From assembly GCA_028278505.1 (NCBI GenBank), contig JANQEG010000017.1, forward strand, positions 1 to 41,543: 41,543 bases of DNA. Direction: 5' to 3'. Below, piece by piece: positions 27,747 to 35,551 of this stretch. Position 1 is the stretch's first letter; every line of letters starts with the position of its first letter. Source of the stretch: Rhodobiaceae bacterium (GTDB taxonomy: Bacteria; Pseudomonadota; Alphaproteobacteria; Rhizobiales; JAKPQE01). Both the position numbers and the translations under genes were made by a program. The notes below the pieces were generated by a model. The model had not been told where the DNA came from, ran no database searches, and saw nothing but the letters and a program-made list of their open reading frames with translations.

Positions 27747-28226
27747 ATGCCAACATTCGTCTATATGACGAGATGTGACGGCTGCGGACACTGCGTCGAC
27801 ATCTGTCCCTCTGACATCATGCATATCGATACGACCTACCGGCGGGCGTACAACATCGAGCCCAACATGTGCTGGGAGTGTTTCTCCTGCGTGAAGGCGT
27901 GTCCGCACAATGCGATCGATGTGCGCGGCTACGCCGACTTTGCGCCGCTGGGTCACAGCGTGCGGGTCATCCGCGACGAGCGGCGAGGCACGATCGCCTG
28001 GCGGATCAAGTTCCGCAACGGGACAGAGAAGAATTTCCTGTCGCCCATCACCACCAAACCCTGGGGGCGGGATATTCCGCAGCTTTCCGATGTGGCCGGA
28101 CCCAGCGCGGAAATGCGTGACAGCCAGCTGCTGTACAACGAACCGAAATATATCCGCCTGGATGACGGTGACTTGCACACCCTGGAATCCAACGGTCTGA
28201 AGATGAAGGCAGGGGTGTATTACTGA
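27747..28226 (+). CDS. aprB: adenylylsulfate reductase beta subunit
   Basis: AprB is the electron-transfer subunit of APS reductase and carries two [4Fe-4S] clusters. The 159-aa protein shows both ferredoxin-type motifs: Cys10, 13, 16 and 20 (CDGCGHCVDIC), and Cys42, 45, 48 and 52 (CWECFSCVKAC). The AprB segment VRGYADFAPLG and WRIKFRNGTEKNF follow. The C-terminal tail that wraps around AprA is short and ends KMKAGVYY. AGGAGC lies before the ATG. Its TGA overlaps the aprA ATG (TGATG), which couples the two subunits. Confidence 0.96.
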   Translation: MPTFVYMTRCDGCGHCVDICPSDIMHIDTTYRRAYNIEPNMCWECFSCVKACPHNAIDVRGYADFAPLGHSVRVIRDERRGTIAWRIKFRNGTEKNFLSPITTKPWGRDIPQLSDVAGPSAEMRDSQLLYNEPKYIRLDDGDLHTLESNGLKMKAGVYY

Positions 28227-30157
28227 TGGCTTACCAGACAATCATCGAAGACGGTATCGACATTCTGGTCGTTGGCGCGGGCCTCGGCGGCACCGGCGCT
28301 GCCTGGGAAGCCAGGTTCTGGGGCCAGGACAAGAAGATCGTCATTGCCGAGAAGGCCAATATCGACCGCTCCGGCGCCGTCGCCCAGGGCCTCTACGCCA
28401 TCAACTGTTACATGGGAACACGTTGGGGCGAGAACAATCCGGAAGACCATGTCCGCTATGCGCGCATCGACCTGATGGGCATGGTGCGCGAAGACCTCGC
28501 CTTCGACATGGCGCGTCACGTCGATTCAACGGTGCACCAGTTCGAGGAGTGGGGCCTGCCGTTGATGCGGAACCCGGAGACGGGCGGCTATCAGCGTGAA
28601 GGCCGGTGGCAGATCATGATTCACGGTGAATCCTACAAGCCGATTGTTGCCGAAGCGGCAAAGAAATCGGCGGACAAGGTCTATAACCGTATCTGCGTCA
28701 CCCATTTGTTGATGGACGACACCAAACCGAACCGGGTGGCCGGCGCGGTCGGCTTCAACGTGCGCACCGGCAATTTTCACGTCTTCAAATCCAAGACCGT
28801 CATCTGCGGTGCAGGCGGTGCCTCCAACATCTTCAAACCGCGTTCGGTGGGTGAAGGTGCCGGCCGTGTCTGGTACGCGCCGTGGTCGTCCGGTTCGGCT
28901 TACGCGCTGATGATCAATGCCGGCGCCAAGATGACGCAGATGGAAAACCGCATCGTGCTGGCGCGGTTCAAGGACGGCTACGGCCCGGTCGGCGCCTACT
29001 TCCTGCATCTGAAAACCTATACCCAGAACGGTTTCGGCGAAGAGTATGAATCGAAATGGTTCCCGGACCTGCAGAAAATGGTCGGCAAGGAATATCTGGA
29101 TCCGGAAGCTTCGCACCTGACCCACAGGCCGATCCCGACCTGTCTGCGGAACCATGCCTTCATCAGCGAGGTGAATGCCGGCCGCGGTCCCATCCACATG
29201 ATCACCATGCATTCCTTCCAGGATCCGCACCTGGAAGAAGTGGGCTGGGAAAACTTCCTCGGCATGACCGTCGGCCAGGCGGTGCTGTGGGCGGCGACGG
29301 ACGTTGATCCCAAATACGAAAATCCCGAGCTGACCACGTCCGAGCCCTATGTCATGGGCTCGCACGCGACCGGCTCCGGCGGCTGGTGTTCGGGTCCGGA
29401 AGACCTGTCGCCGCCTGAGTATTTCTGGGGCTACAACCGCATGATGACCGTCGAAGGGCTGTTCGGGGCCGGCGACGCCTGCGGCGGCACCCCGCACGCC
29501 TTCTCATCCGGCTCCTTCACCGAGGGCCGCATCGCCGCCAAGTCGGCCTGCAAATACATCGACGACGGCAAGGCCGAGGGCATCACGGTCTCCGACAAGC
29601 AAATCCAGGAGCGCAGGGAAGAGGTCTACAAGCCGATGGATCATTACAAGATCTATCGCAATGAGATCGTCGCCGGCAGCGTCAACCCGAATTACATCAA
29701 CCCGCGACAGGGTCTCGACCGTCTGCAGAAGCTGATGGACGAATATTGCGGCGGACAGGGTGTCAACTACGTCACCAACGAGAAGCTGTTGAACATCGGC
29801 CTGAAGAAGCTCAAGATCATGGAAGAAGACCTTGAGAAGGTGGCGGCCGAAGATATTCACGAGCTGCTGCGGGCCTGGGAACTGAAGCATCGTCACCGGA
29901 CCTCCGAATGCGTCATGCAGCACACGCTGTTCCGCAAGGAAACCCGGTGGCCCGGTTACTACTACCGAGGTGACTACATGAAACTGGACGACGAGAACTG
30001 GCACGTGCTGACGGTTTCCCATCGCGACCCGAGGACCGGCGAATACACCATGGAGAAGGCGCCGCTTTATCACCTCGTCGGCGAAAGCGAAGAGCAGATG
30101 GAAGACAAGGCGTTGAAGGAAGCCAAGGCGAAGGAAGAGGCCGAAAAAGTTTCCTAA
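28226..30157 (+). CDS. aprA: adenylylsulfate reductase alpha subunit
   Basis: AprA is the FAD-containing catalytic subunit. In sulfur oxidisers it runs in the direction sulfite + AMP to APS, giving electrons to AprB and AprM. The 643-aa protein has the FAD motif VVGAGLGGTGAA (residues 15-26), RSGAVAQGLYAINCYMG (about 49-65), GRWQIMIHGESYKPIVAEAA, MENRIVLARFKDGYGPVGAY, IPTCLRNHAF and the C-terminal flavin-binding segment GLFGAGDACGGTPHAFSSGSF. The acidic, lysine-rich C-terminus is typical. No sat, qmo or dsr genes are present, so the ATP-forming step must be encoded elsewhere. Confidence 0.97.
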   Translation: MAYQTIIEDGIDILVVGAGLGGTGAAWEARFWGQDKKIVIAEKANIDRSGAVAQGLYAINCYMGTRWGENNPEDHVRYARIDLMGMVREDLAFDMARHVDSTVHQFEEWGLPLMRNPETGGYQREGRWQIMIHGESYKPIVAEAAKKSADKVYNRICVTHLLMDDTKPNRVAGAVGFNVRTGNFHVFKSKTVICGAGGASNIFKPRSVGEGAGRVWYAPWSSGSAYALMINAGAKMTQMENRIVLARFKDGYGPVGAYFLHLKTYTQNGFGEEYESKWFPDLQKMVGKEYLDPEASHLTHRPIPTCLRNHAFISEVNAGRGPIHMITMHSFQDPHLEEVGWENFLGMTVGQAVLWAATDVDPKYENPELTTSEPYVMGSHATGSGGWCSGPEDLSPPEYFWGYNRMMTVEGLFGAGDACGGTPHAFSSGSFTEGRIAAKSACKYIDDGKAEGITVSDKQIQERREEVYKPMDHYKIYRNEIVAGSVNPNYINPRQGLDRLQKLMDEYCGGQGVNYVTNEKLLNIGLKKLKIMEEDLEKVAAEDIHELLRAWELKHRHRTSECVMQHTLFRKETRWPGYYYRGDYMKLDDENWHVLTVSHRDPRTGEYTMEKAPLYHLVGESEEQMEDKALKEAKAKEEAEKVS

Positions 30158-30181
30158 GTCGAAAACGTCTCCATAAAAATC

Positions 30182-30214
30182 CCCAAACAGGAGCCCTGCC
30201 GGCTTCTGTTTGGG
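30182..30214. terminator. strong hairpin after aprA
   Basis: A 14-bp stem (CCCAAACAG-GAGCC with GGCTT-CTGTTTGGG, including two G-T pairs) has a five-base loop. It begins 25 bases after the aprA stop. On the plus strand no T run follows, while on the minus strand the stem is followed by ATTTTTAT. It may be an mRNA-end-stabilising or partial terminator for aprMBA, and a full terminator only for minus-strand transcripts. Confidence 0.6.
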
Positions 30215-30280
30215 CGGTGCCGGCGGACGCTGGTCTCCAGCGCCAAATCGCCGGCACATCGCCGTAAATGAGATGCGCGG

Positions 30281-30631
30281 ATGAACATAGTCGACAATAC
30301 CGATGAGGAGATAGAGACCGTAGCTGGCCCCCTATGGGCCGATCTCGTCAAATCGTCCAACGAGGGGAACTACGGCGAGTTCGTCAAAAATTTCGCCTTT
30401 CAGTTGGCGCTCTCCGCCAATCAGGTCGAAGTCGGCCATCAATTTGCGAAAAGCGAACTGGCGCGGAATTTGTCGGAAGACTTCGACTATCTCGGCATCA
30501 TCCGCCGCGGCGAACATGTCACCGTGCTTTACCGCCAGCGGAGCACCAAGAAGGAAGGGGAATGGCTCGGCAGGCTGGTGCTTGGCTATGAATTGGGCAA
30601 GGTCAGGATCTTTGCCGCATCCATCTTCTGA
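30281..30631 (+). CDS. 116-aa protein of unknown function downstream of aprA
   Basis: The product is soluble, starts MNIVDNTDEEIETVAGPLWA and has an N-terminal helical half (ADLVKSSNEGNYGEFVKNFA) and a strand-rich C-terminal half (EHVTVLYRQRS, then WLGRLVLGYELGKVRIFAAS). The pattern of helices followed by a curved sheet could be an NTF2-like fold, but this is weak. There are no cysteines, no signal peptide and no membrane segment. The ribosome-binding site is poor. Its position between aprA and a prolyl isomerase suggests a role around APS reductase, but nothing shows what. Confidence 0.65.
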   Translation: MNIVDNTDEEIETVAGPLWADLVKSSNEGNYGEFVKNFAFQLALSANQVEVGHQFAKSELARNLSEDFDYLGIIRRGEHVTVLYRQRSTKKEGEWLGRLVLGYELGKVRIFAASIF

Positions 30632-30684
30632 TCGCTCCGAACGCGAGAAGTCTGCTCCGCGAAAAGGCTTAAATCAACACTGGC

Positions 30685-30723
30685 GAGACCGCACCCATTC
30701 TACCCGTTCAAGGCGGCGGTCTC
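30685..30723 (+). promoter_or_regulatory. hairpin in front of the 52-aa gene
   Basis: GAGACCGC (30685-30692) pairs with GCGGTCTC (30716-30723) around a 23-base loop, ending 12 bases before the ribosome-binding region (AAGAAGAGG) of the 52-aa gene. It could be the 3' end of the preceding 116-aa gene's mRNA or a 5' structure affecting translation. Confidence 0.4.
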
Positions 30724-30746
30724 AGGTTCCAAAGAAGAGGTGAGAA

Positions 30747-30905
30747 ATGGGCAACGTCGATAAGAAAGCACCAGTCCCGGATGGCAACTCACGCTATCTG
30801 ACAACCCGCCAGATGAAGCCGACTGAAAGTGGTCATGTCGGCTACGAGACGATCTGGGAGCCGTTCCAGAAAGAAGCCGAGTACACCACGCCCAAAAAAC
30901 CCTGA
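30747..30905 (+). CDS. 52-aa hydrophilic protein, unknown
   Basis: A good ribosome-binding site (AAGAAGAGG) lies just upstream of the ATG. The 52-aa product starts MGNVDKKAPVPDGNSRYLTT and ends EYTTPKKP. It is hydrophilic, rich in Lys, Glu, Thr and Pro, and has no cysteine, signal or membrane segment, so it may be disordered or bind a partner. I do not recognise it. It lies between the aprA-linked 116-aa gene and the SlyD-like gene, all on the same strand. An overlapping longer frame in another phase (from 30829) belongs to the upstream extension of the SlyD-like gene and is not real. Confidence 0.6.
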   Translation: MGNVDKKAPVPDGNSRYLTTRQMKPTESGHVGYETIWEPFQKEAEYTTPKKP

Positions 30906-31026
30906 TCCCGCAGCTCTTTCCGCTGGTTTCCGCCATCGCCCTCGCTATGTGATTATGAGGGCGGCGGAGGCTCGCGCAGATCGGTGCGTTGGCCCGGGCG
31001 TGAATGGGAACAGGCCGGGATTGGAT

Positions 31027-31536
31027 ATGCGTGAAACAATCCAAGACGGAAAGCTCGTCGAGCTCACCTACAAGGTGACCGACAAGAAATCGGGACATGT
31101 TCTGAGCGCGGTCGAGTTCCCGCTTGGCTATGTGCACGGCCACAACGAAATCCTGGCGCCCGCCGTCCACGCGGAGCTGGAAGGAAAGTCGGCGGGGGAT
31201 GTCATTGAGGTGCCGATCGACTGCAATCACATCTATGGCCCCAGAGACGAGTCGCTCGTGTTCACCGATTACATTGAGAATGTCCCTGAAGAGTATCGGC
31301 AAATCGGCACCTCCATCCTCACGGAGAACGACAAGGGCGAAACCCGATCCTTTCTGGTGACCCGGATCGATGACAAGACCCTGACCGTCGACGGCAACAA
31401 TCCGCTTTGCGGGCGCGAAGTTATTTTCACCCTCGAAATCTTGACCGTGCGCGACGCTTCCGAAGAAGAGATAGCGGCCGGCGGGACGATTGCCGGAGAA
31501 GCCGACGTCGATGCGGCGCTCAAAAGGCCGCTTTGA
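31027..31536 (+). CDS. SlyD-like FKBP-type peptidyl-prolyl isomerase
   Basis: This 169-aa protein resembles the SlyD/FkpB group of FKBP prolyl isomerases with an inserted chaperone (IF) domain. It starts MRETIQDGKLVELTYKVTDK, continues with FPLGYVHGHNEILAPAVHAELEG, where SlyD has the Y-hGh-IL-GLE-AL-G pattern, and then has VPIDCNHIYGPRDESLV. The metal-binding His-rich SlyD tail is absent. I chose the ATG at 31027, which matches the family N-terminus. A further 66 upstream codons are open but share the strand with the 52-aa gene and look non-coding. It may help fold iron-sulfur or flavin enzymes encoded nearby, which is inference from position. Confidence 0.82.
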   Translation: MRETIQDGKLVELTYKVTDKKSGHVLSAVEFPLGYVHGHNEILAPAVHAELEGKSAGDVIEVPIDCNHIYGPRDESLVFTDYIENVPEEYRQIGTSILTENDKGETRSFLVTRIDDKTLTVDGNNPLCGREVIFTLEILTVRDASEEEIAAGGTIAGEADVDAALKRPL

Positions 31537-31579
31537 GCGGTTTCCCGCCGACAATCGGCGATAGCGGGAGGGAACGCGC

Positions 31580-32311
31580 ATGAGCGAGGCAAGCTGGATC
31601 GTCTACTTTCGCGGCGATGAAACCGATCCGTCGAGCGGCCGCTTCGTCACCGTCGACCAGGCCTGCGCCGATCCCGCAATCGCCGAGCGTTTCCCGATCC
31701 TGACCATATTCACCGCCGAACTCGGGCCCGACCGCGTCGACGACAAGCGCCTGCCGACGCCGGAGACCGGCCGCGCCCTCGACGCGGCCGAGGCCGCAGC
31801 CCTCGCCGCCGCCGCGGATAGTCGGCTCGTGGCCCGCATCACCGCGCCCGGCCTGCGGCGCTGGATCGTCTGCCACGCGCTCGTTGCCAAGCCGGCGATG
31901 GCCGACATCGCCCGGGCGATGTCGGAGACGCTCGGCCAGAGCGTGACAGGCGCGCCCGAATCCTGGGACGAAATCTACGAGGTCTTCCCGAGCCGCATGG
32001 AAGCCGCCCATTTCTGGAACTGGCAGATCGTCGCCCAGTTGCGCCAGAACGGGGACGACGGCAGCAGGCCGCGGCGGATCACCCATTCGTTCTACGACAT
32101 CGAGAAGGTCAAGCGCAGCGACCTGGAAAAGGCGCTCGGCGAAAGCGGTTATGCGATCGACAGCCACCGTGACGACGAGATCGTCTTTTCCCGCAGCGGC
32201 ACCATCGAATTGGCCGACATCAACCGCGAGACCGACGCGCTGCACGCGCTCGCCGACCGCTTCGAGTGCGGCTATAACGGCTGGACGACGGAACTGCGCA
32301 CCGACGCCTGA
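31580..32311 (+). CDS. DUF695 / RraB-like domain protein
   Basis: The 243-aa protein starts MSEASWIVYFRGDETDPSSG. Its first part (about 1-135) is like DUF695. The last part (about 165-240, SFYDIEKVKRSDLEKALGES and on to FECGYNGWTTELRTDA) resembles the RraB/regulator-of-RNase-E-B fold. The combination is known in proteobacteria, but the function of the fused form is not established. GGGAGG precedes the ATG, and it lies 43 bases after the SlyD-like gene. No membrane segment is seen. Confidence 0.75.
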   Translation: MSEASWIVYFRGDETDPSSGRFVTVDQACADPAIAERFPILTIFTAELGPDRVDDKRLPTPETGRALDAAEAAALAAAADSRLVARITAPGLRRWIVCHALVAKPAMADIARAMSETLGQSVTGAPESWDEIYEVFPSRMEAAHFWNWQIVAQLRQNGDDGSRPRRITHSFYDIEKVKRSDLEKALGESGYAIDSHRDDEIVFSRSGTIELADINRETDALHALADRFECGYNGWTTELRTDA

Positions 32312-32386
32312 ACGGTACAGGTTGCGGGCATGGTTCTGCTGTCCGGTCCAATTCGGCGCCGTCTTTCCAATCGGCGTCTCAAAGAC

Positions 32387-32450
32387 TCCGATAGACACCG
32401 CAAACACCTTCAATCTCGGCACAGCCATTGGTTCCCCGCTTTCGCGGGGA
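32387..32450 (-). repeat. inverted copy of the 983-1042 module
   Basis: Read on the minus strand this matches 983-1042: CGCGAAAGCGGGGAACCA, TGGCTGTGC and GCGGTGTTTATCGG-like segments in the same order with scattered differences. It shows that the left-edge repeat mosaic is assembled from smaller modules found elsewhere in the window. Confidence 0.6.
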
Positions 32451-33012
32451 AGGTGCAGAATTGTGTTTAAACGCCAACAACACCCACCGTCCTCGCGGAA
32501 GCGAGGACCCATTGCCCCCCTCAGCACGGTATGCCGGCGGCTTTCGGCGCTGCGACGCGTTCGACGAGATCGCGAATCTCCGGCAGCCGATGGCGCGAAT
32601 TTTCCCTGTTCATCATGACCGCCATAGCCGAACGGTGCCGGCCTGTGGCACCGCTCACGAAAATGTGATCGGCCCCGCGCACGCAACCGCCGCCGCAAAA
32701 CGCGGCCCGCGGCCGGGACCGCGCGCCGACAACCAATATTTGCAGCGAAACACATTCGCGGCAATGCCGCCGGCGGCCTGACAGTAATACAAAGGAAACC
32801 GCCTACACTACCGATACGTGCACAATAAATACAGGTACACGATTTAAATGCACGGTATGTATTATATGAGTATTTCTTGGAGCCGTTTCATGAAATCATC
32901 AATTCCCCTGTTTTGAATTAAGTCTTTGGCGTAAACGAGAAGAGAGACTGGATATATTTGTGCAACAAGAAATTGCAGGTAACCGGAAAATAATTAACTT
33001 GCTTTAACTGTC

Positions 33013-33040
33013 TTGACATTCATATTCTCGAATATAGATT
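33013..33040 (+). promoter_or_regulatory. iclR promoter with ATTC-N8-GAAT operator
   Basis: TTGACA (33013-33018) is a consensus -35 box. ATTC (33018-33021), eight bases, GAAT (33030-33033) lies immediately after it, and TAGATT (33035-33040) is a possible -10 at 16-base spacing. The operator occupies the spacer, a position suited to repression. The start codon is about 100 bases downstream. The same operator pattern is found at the apr and tsoY-like promoters. Confidence 0.55.
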
Positions 33041-33142
33041 TTTTCCTGATGCCAGATATATTGATTCGTTTGTATACTGAGAAAAAAGACTCGACCGTCC
33101 TGCTGCCAATCACAATCCACTTGGATCAACGATCCGTAGGCC

Positions 33143-33982
33143 ATGACCAACAAGTTTTTCCCCGCACCCGAACGCGACCGCACAGGCCGGCGTACGGTTC
33201 AGTCGGTCGACCGCGCATTGGACATTCTGGAGGCGCTCGCGGCCGTCGATGACGATCTTCGGCTGAACGATGTCGCGGCCAAGGTCGGGCTCAACATCTC
33301 GACCTGCCATCACCTGATCTCGACCCTGGTCGCGCGCGGTTATGCAAGCCAGAATCCCCTGACCAGGGGCTACCACCTCGGCGATCAGGCGCTCGCCCTT
33401 GCCGATGTCCGTGTCCACCAGACCGATTTTCTCGATGTTGCCTCCCAGGAGATGCACGCGCTCAACGCGCGCACCGGCGAGACCGTTTCCCTGGCGATCC
33501 TGCAGGATTTCGATCTCGTCAACCTGATCCGGGTCGAAAATGCCGAAACCGAGGTCTACGGCCACCGGCAAAACCGCGGGCGAAATGCCGCCCATGCTAC
33601 GGCCCGCGGCAAGGCGATACTGGCGTGGCTGCCGAGCCAGGAAGTCGAGAGCTTTGCGGCGTCCAACGGTCTGGTCCGGTTTACCCCGAACACGATCACC
33701 ACGCTCGATGCGCTGACCACCGAATTGCACGGCATCCGCAGTGCGGGTATCGCACTCGACCGCGAGGAATACAGCCTCGGTCGTTTCTGTCTCGGCGCGC
33801 CGCTTCGCGACGAAAACGGCGCCGTCATCGGCGCCGTGAGCTGTTCGATGCCGGCCGAGCGCGCCGGCAAGCCGGCCATCGACACGATCGAGACGGCGAT
33901 CACCGACAGCCTGTCGACCCTTTACACCCATCTGAAGCAGCAGCCGGTCGGCGGAAACGGCGCGTCTCCGACCATGATGTAA
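33143..33982 (+). CDS. IclR-family transcriptional regulator
   Basis: This 279-aa protein has an N-terminal winged-helix DNA-binding domain (about 17-78, SVDRALDILEALAAVDDDLR, then LNISTCHHLISTLVARGY). A C-terminal IclR effector domain (about 95-262) includes ATARGKAILAWLP and the conserved ISxxxxxxx-like end SCSMPAERAGKPAID. IclR proteins usually repress or activate catabolic operons in response to small organic ligands. The target here is unknown. Its promoter carries an ATTC-N8-GAAT site, suggesting that it is itself controlled by a sulfur-responsive repressor. The next gene is convergent, so it is monocistronic. Confidence 0.92.
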   Translation: MTNKFFPAPERDRTGRRTVQSVDRALDILEALAAVDDDLRLNDVAAKVGLNISTCHHLISTLVARGYASQNPLTRGYHLGDQALALADVRVHQTDFLDVASQEMHALNARTGETVSLAILQDFDLVNLIRVENAETEVYGHRQNRGRNAAHATARGKAILAWLPSQEVESFAASNGLVRFTPNTITTLDALTTELHGIRSAGIALDREEYSLGRFCLGAPLRDENGAVIGAVSCSMPAERAGKPAIDTIETAITDSLSTLYTHLKQQPVGGNGASPTMM

Positions 33983-34068
33983 ATTCGGGCTCCCGCCGTC
34001 ATTTGGCGGCGGCCATCGCCTGACTGCCCCGATCCGCCGGTTCGGAAATTCTCAGCTCGCGCAGTATC

Positions 34069-34641
34069 TTATTCGACCGCCTTCGACAGCGTGAACACGC
34101 CGCGCATCTGCCCGATCCGAAATCCGCGAGCTTGATCCTCGGGATAGTATTTCGACAGAAGGCCTTCAACTTCCGGCTTGACCTCGTCGCTTCCGTGGCA
34201 GCTGAGGCACAGATCGGCCGTCGGTATCGCCTTGACGATACGAAAGACCGTCTTGCCGTCCTCTTCGACAATCGCCGCCTTGACGAGCTTGTCGGCCGTC
34301 TCGCCTTTGGCCTCGCGGGCAAGAAACTCCTCAATCGCGTTACGGGTAAAATCGTCCGGCGCATTCTTCGGATTGCGCAGCCTATGGCTCGACCGGGCGA
34401 CCGACCAGCCTTCCCGGCCCGACACTTTCGCCGCGATTTCCGGCGCCTCGACGTTGCAGACCGGGATCGCCTTTTGCGGGCCGCCGGATTTCATCGCGTT
34501 TTCAAGCTCTTTCTTCAGCGCGCCGCCGAATTGTTGAATCACCCGCTTGCCCTCGCCTTTAAGGGCCTCCATGTCGGCCGCGGCGAGCGGTGTCGACAAC
34601 AGGCCGAATAGAATGGCGGTCGGCAATAAGAAACGATACAT
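34069..34641 (-). CDS. periplasmic DUF3365 (Tll0287-like) c-type haem protein
   Basis: The 190-aa product starts MYRFLLPTAILFGLLSTPLA, a signal peptide likely cut after LAAA. The mature part is the Tll0287-like/DUF3365 fold with a single c-type haem motif CLSCH (145-149), GREGWSVARSSHRLRNPKNA and the C-terminal IGQMRGVFTLSKAVE. Such proteins are periplasmic redox or sensor haem proteins. The partner is unknown. GGGAGGG precedes the ATG at 34641. The open frame continuing to 35142 is a shadow of the opposite-strand gene. The gene is transcribed towards iclR. Confidence 0.88.
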   Translation of the reverse strand: MYRFLLPTAILFGLLSTPLAAADMEALKGEGKRVIQQFGGALKKELENAMKSGGPQKAIPVCNVEAPEIAAKVSGREGWSVARSSHRLRNPKNAPDDFTRNAIEEFLAREAKGETADKLVKAAIVEEDGKTVFRIVKAIPTADLCLSCHGSDEVKPEVEGLLSKYYPEDQARGFRIGQMRGVFTLSKAVE

Positions 34642-34719
34642 TTCCGGCTTCCCTCCCCTTTGGTCCGGCGCTCCCGGCACCGCTATGTGTGACGCCCATA
34701 ATCTGCGATCATCGCACGG

Positions 34720-35208
34720 ATGTCGAATATTCAGGTTCAAGATCGAGGCGGCAATTGCCCCTTGCCGGTGCCGCTGGCAAAGGCACTTCGGCGGCGTGCT
34801 GCAGCAGATCCCGGCGCGATCGCCGGCACTGCAGGATTTCCGGCAATCGCCGGCGCCTATTGCCTGATTTTGCACCTTCCGGTGCCGGTCGCGGTCGCGC
34901 TGCCGCGCCGGCCCGCCGAGATGATTAAGCCCGGCTGGTATCTCTATTTCGGCAGTGCCTATGGGCCCGGCGGCCTGCGCGCGCGGGTCGCCCGCCATTT
35001 CCGGTCCGACAAGCGCCTGCGCTGGCATATCGACGATCTGACGATGGCGGCCGACCATCTTACCGCGCTGGCGGTTCCGGGCGCCAGGGAATGCGCGCTG
35101 CGTGCCGAATTCGCAGGCCATTTGTCGACGACCGCGCCCCATCCCGGCTTCGGCTCAAGCGACTGCCGGATATGTCCGAGCCATCTGCTGAAGTGGGAGG
35201 AGGAATAG
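34720..35208 (+). CDS. DUF123 (Uri superfamily GIY-YIG-related) protein
   Basis: The 162-aa protein carries a DUF123/Uri domain from about residue 46 to the end: AYCLILHL, then GWYLYFGSAYGPGGLRARVA (72-91), RHFRSDKRLRWHIDDL, and the terminal cysteine pair DCRICPSHLL. This is a diverged GIY-YIG nuclease-like fold, with activity unproven in most members. The first 45 residues (MSNIQVQDRGGNCPLPVPLA...) are low in conservation, and a downstream start cannot be excluded. It is divergent from the haem protein gene, with 78 bases between them. Confidence 0.8.
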   Translation: MSNIQVQDRGGNCPLPVPLAKALRRRAAADPGAIAGTAGFPAIAGAYCLILHLPVPVAVALPRRPAEMIKPGWYLYFGSAYGPGGLRARVARHFRSDKRLRWHIDDLTMAADHLTALAVPGARECALRAEFAGHLSTTAPHPGFGSSDCRICPSHLLKWEEE

Positions 35209-35551
35209 CTGCGATCGGTGGCGGGGAGCGGGCTTTTGCGCCCTTGCCCCGGAAGAGTTTGGAAGATGATCGGCTGCGCACGGCCTCCAAAGCCCTCTCC
35301 CCTCAGGGGAGAGGGTTGGGTGAGGGGTCGTTAAATGGCAGAGCCCACCACCCTCACCCGACTTCGACCGCGGTTCAGCTTCGCTTCACCGGGTCTCCGT
35401 TGCCCTCTCCCTTGAAGGGAGAGGGAAAGGTCCGTCGTCACCTCAAATGCAATAGCCCTCTCCCCGGCGGGGAGAGGGCTTTCTTTTCAGAACCTTGCCG
35501 TTGTCGTCCCTTCTCCCCTCTGGGGAGAAGGACAGGATGAGGGGGATATCG
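35209..35551. repeat. repeat cluster downstream of leuA, including R2 copy 2
   Basis: The spacer contains CCCTCTCCCCTCAGGGGAGAGGG (35290-35312), the 80-bp block R2 (35349-35428) nearly identical to 22100-22178, and a third hairpin CCTCTCCCC-GGCG-GGGAGAGG (35458-35479). It sits between the converging ends of the DUF123 gene and leuA and probably ends transcription from both. No gene is seen. Confidence 0.72.

Larger units (their letters stand above)
32312..33142. other. 830-base spacer, repeats on the left, AT-rich on the right
   Basis: No gene is supported. The left part (32387-32450) is an inverted copy of 983-1042 followed by GCGGGGAAGG and GAGGACCCATT-type repeats. From about 32785 to 33120 the DNA is strikingly AT-rich for this genome. 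It holds an AATTC-N9-GAATT inverted repeat (32901-32919), an ATTC-N8-GAAT operator (33018-33033) inside a promoter-like sequence, and several GTGCAC/GTACAC half-sites near 32818-32863. Confidence 0.6.
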
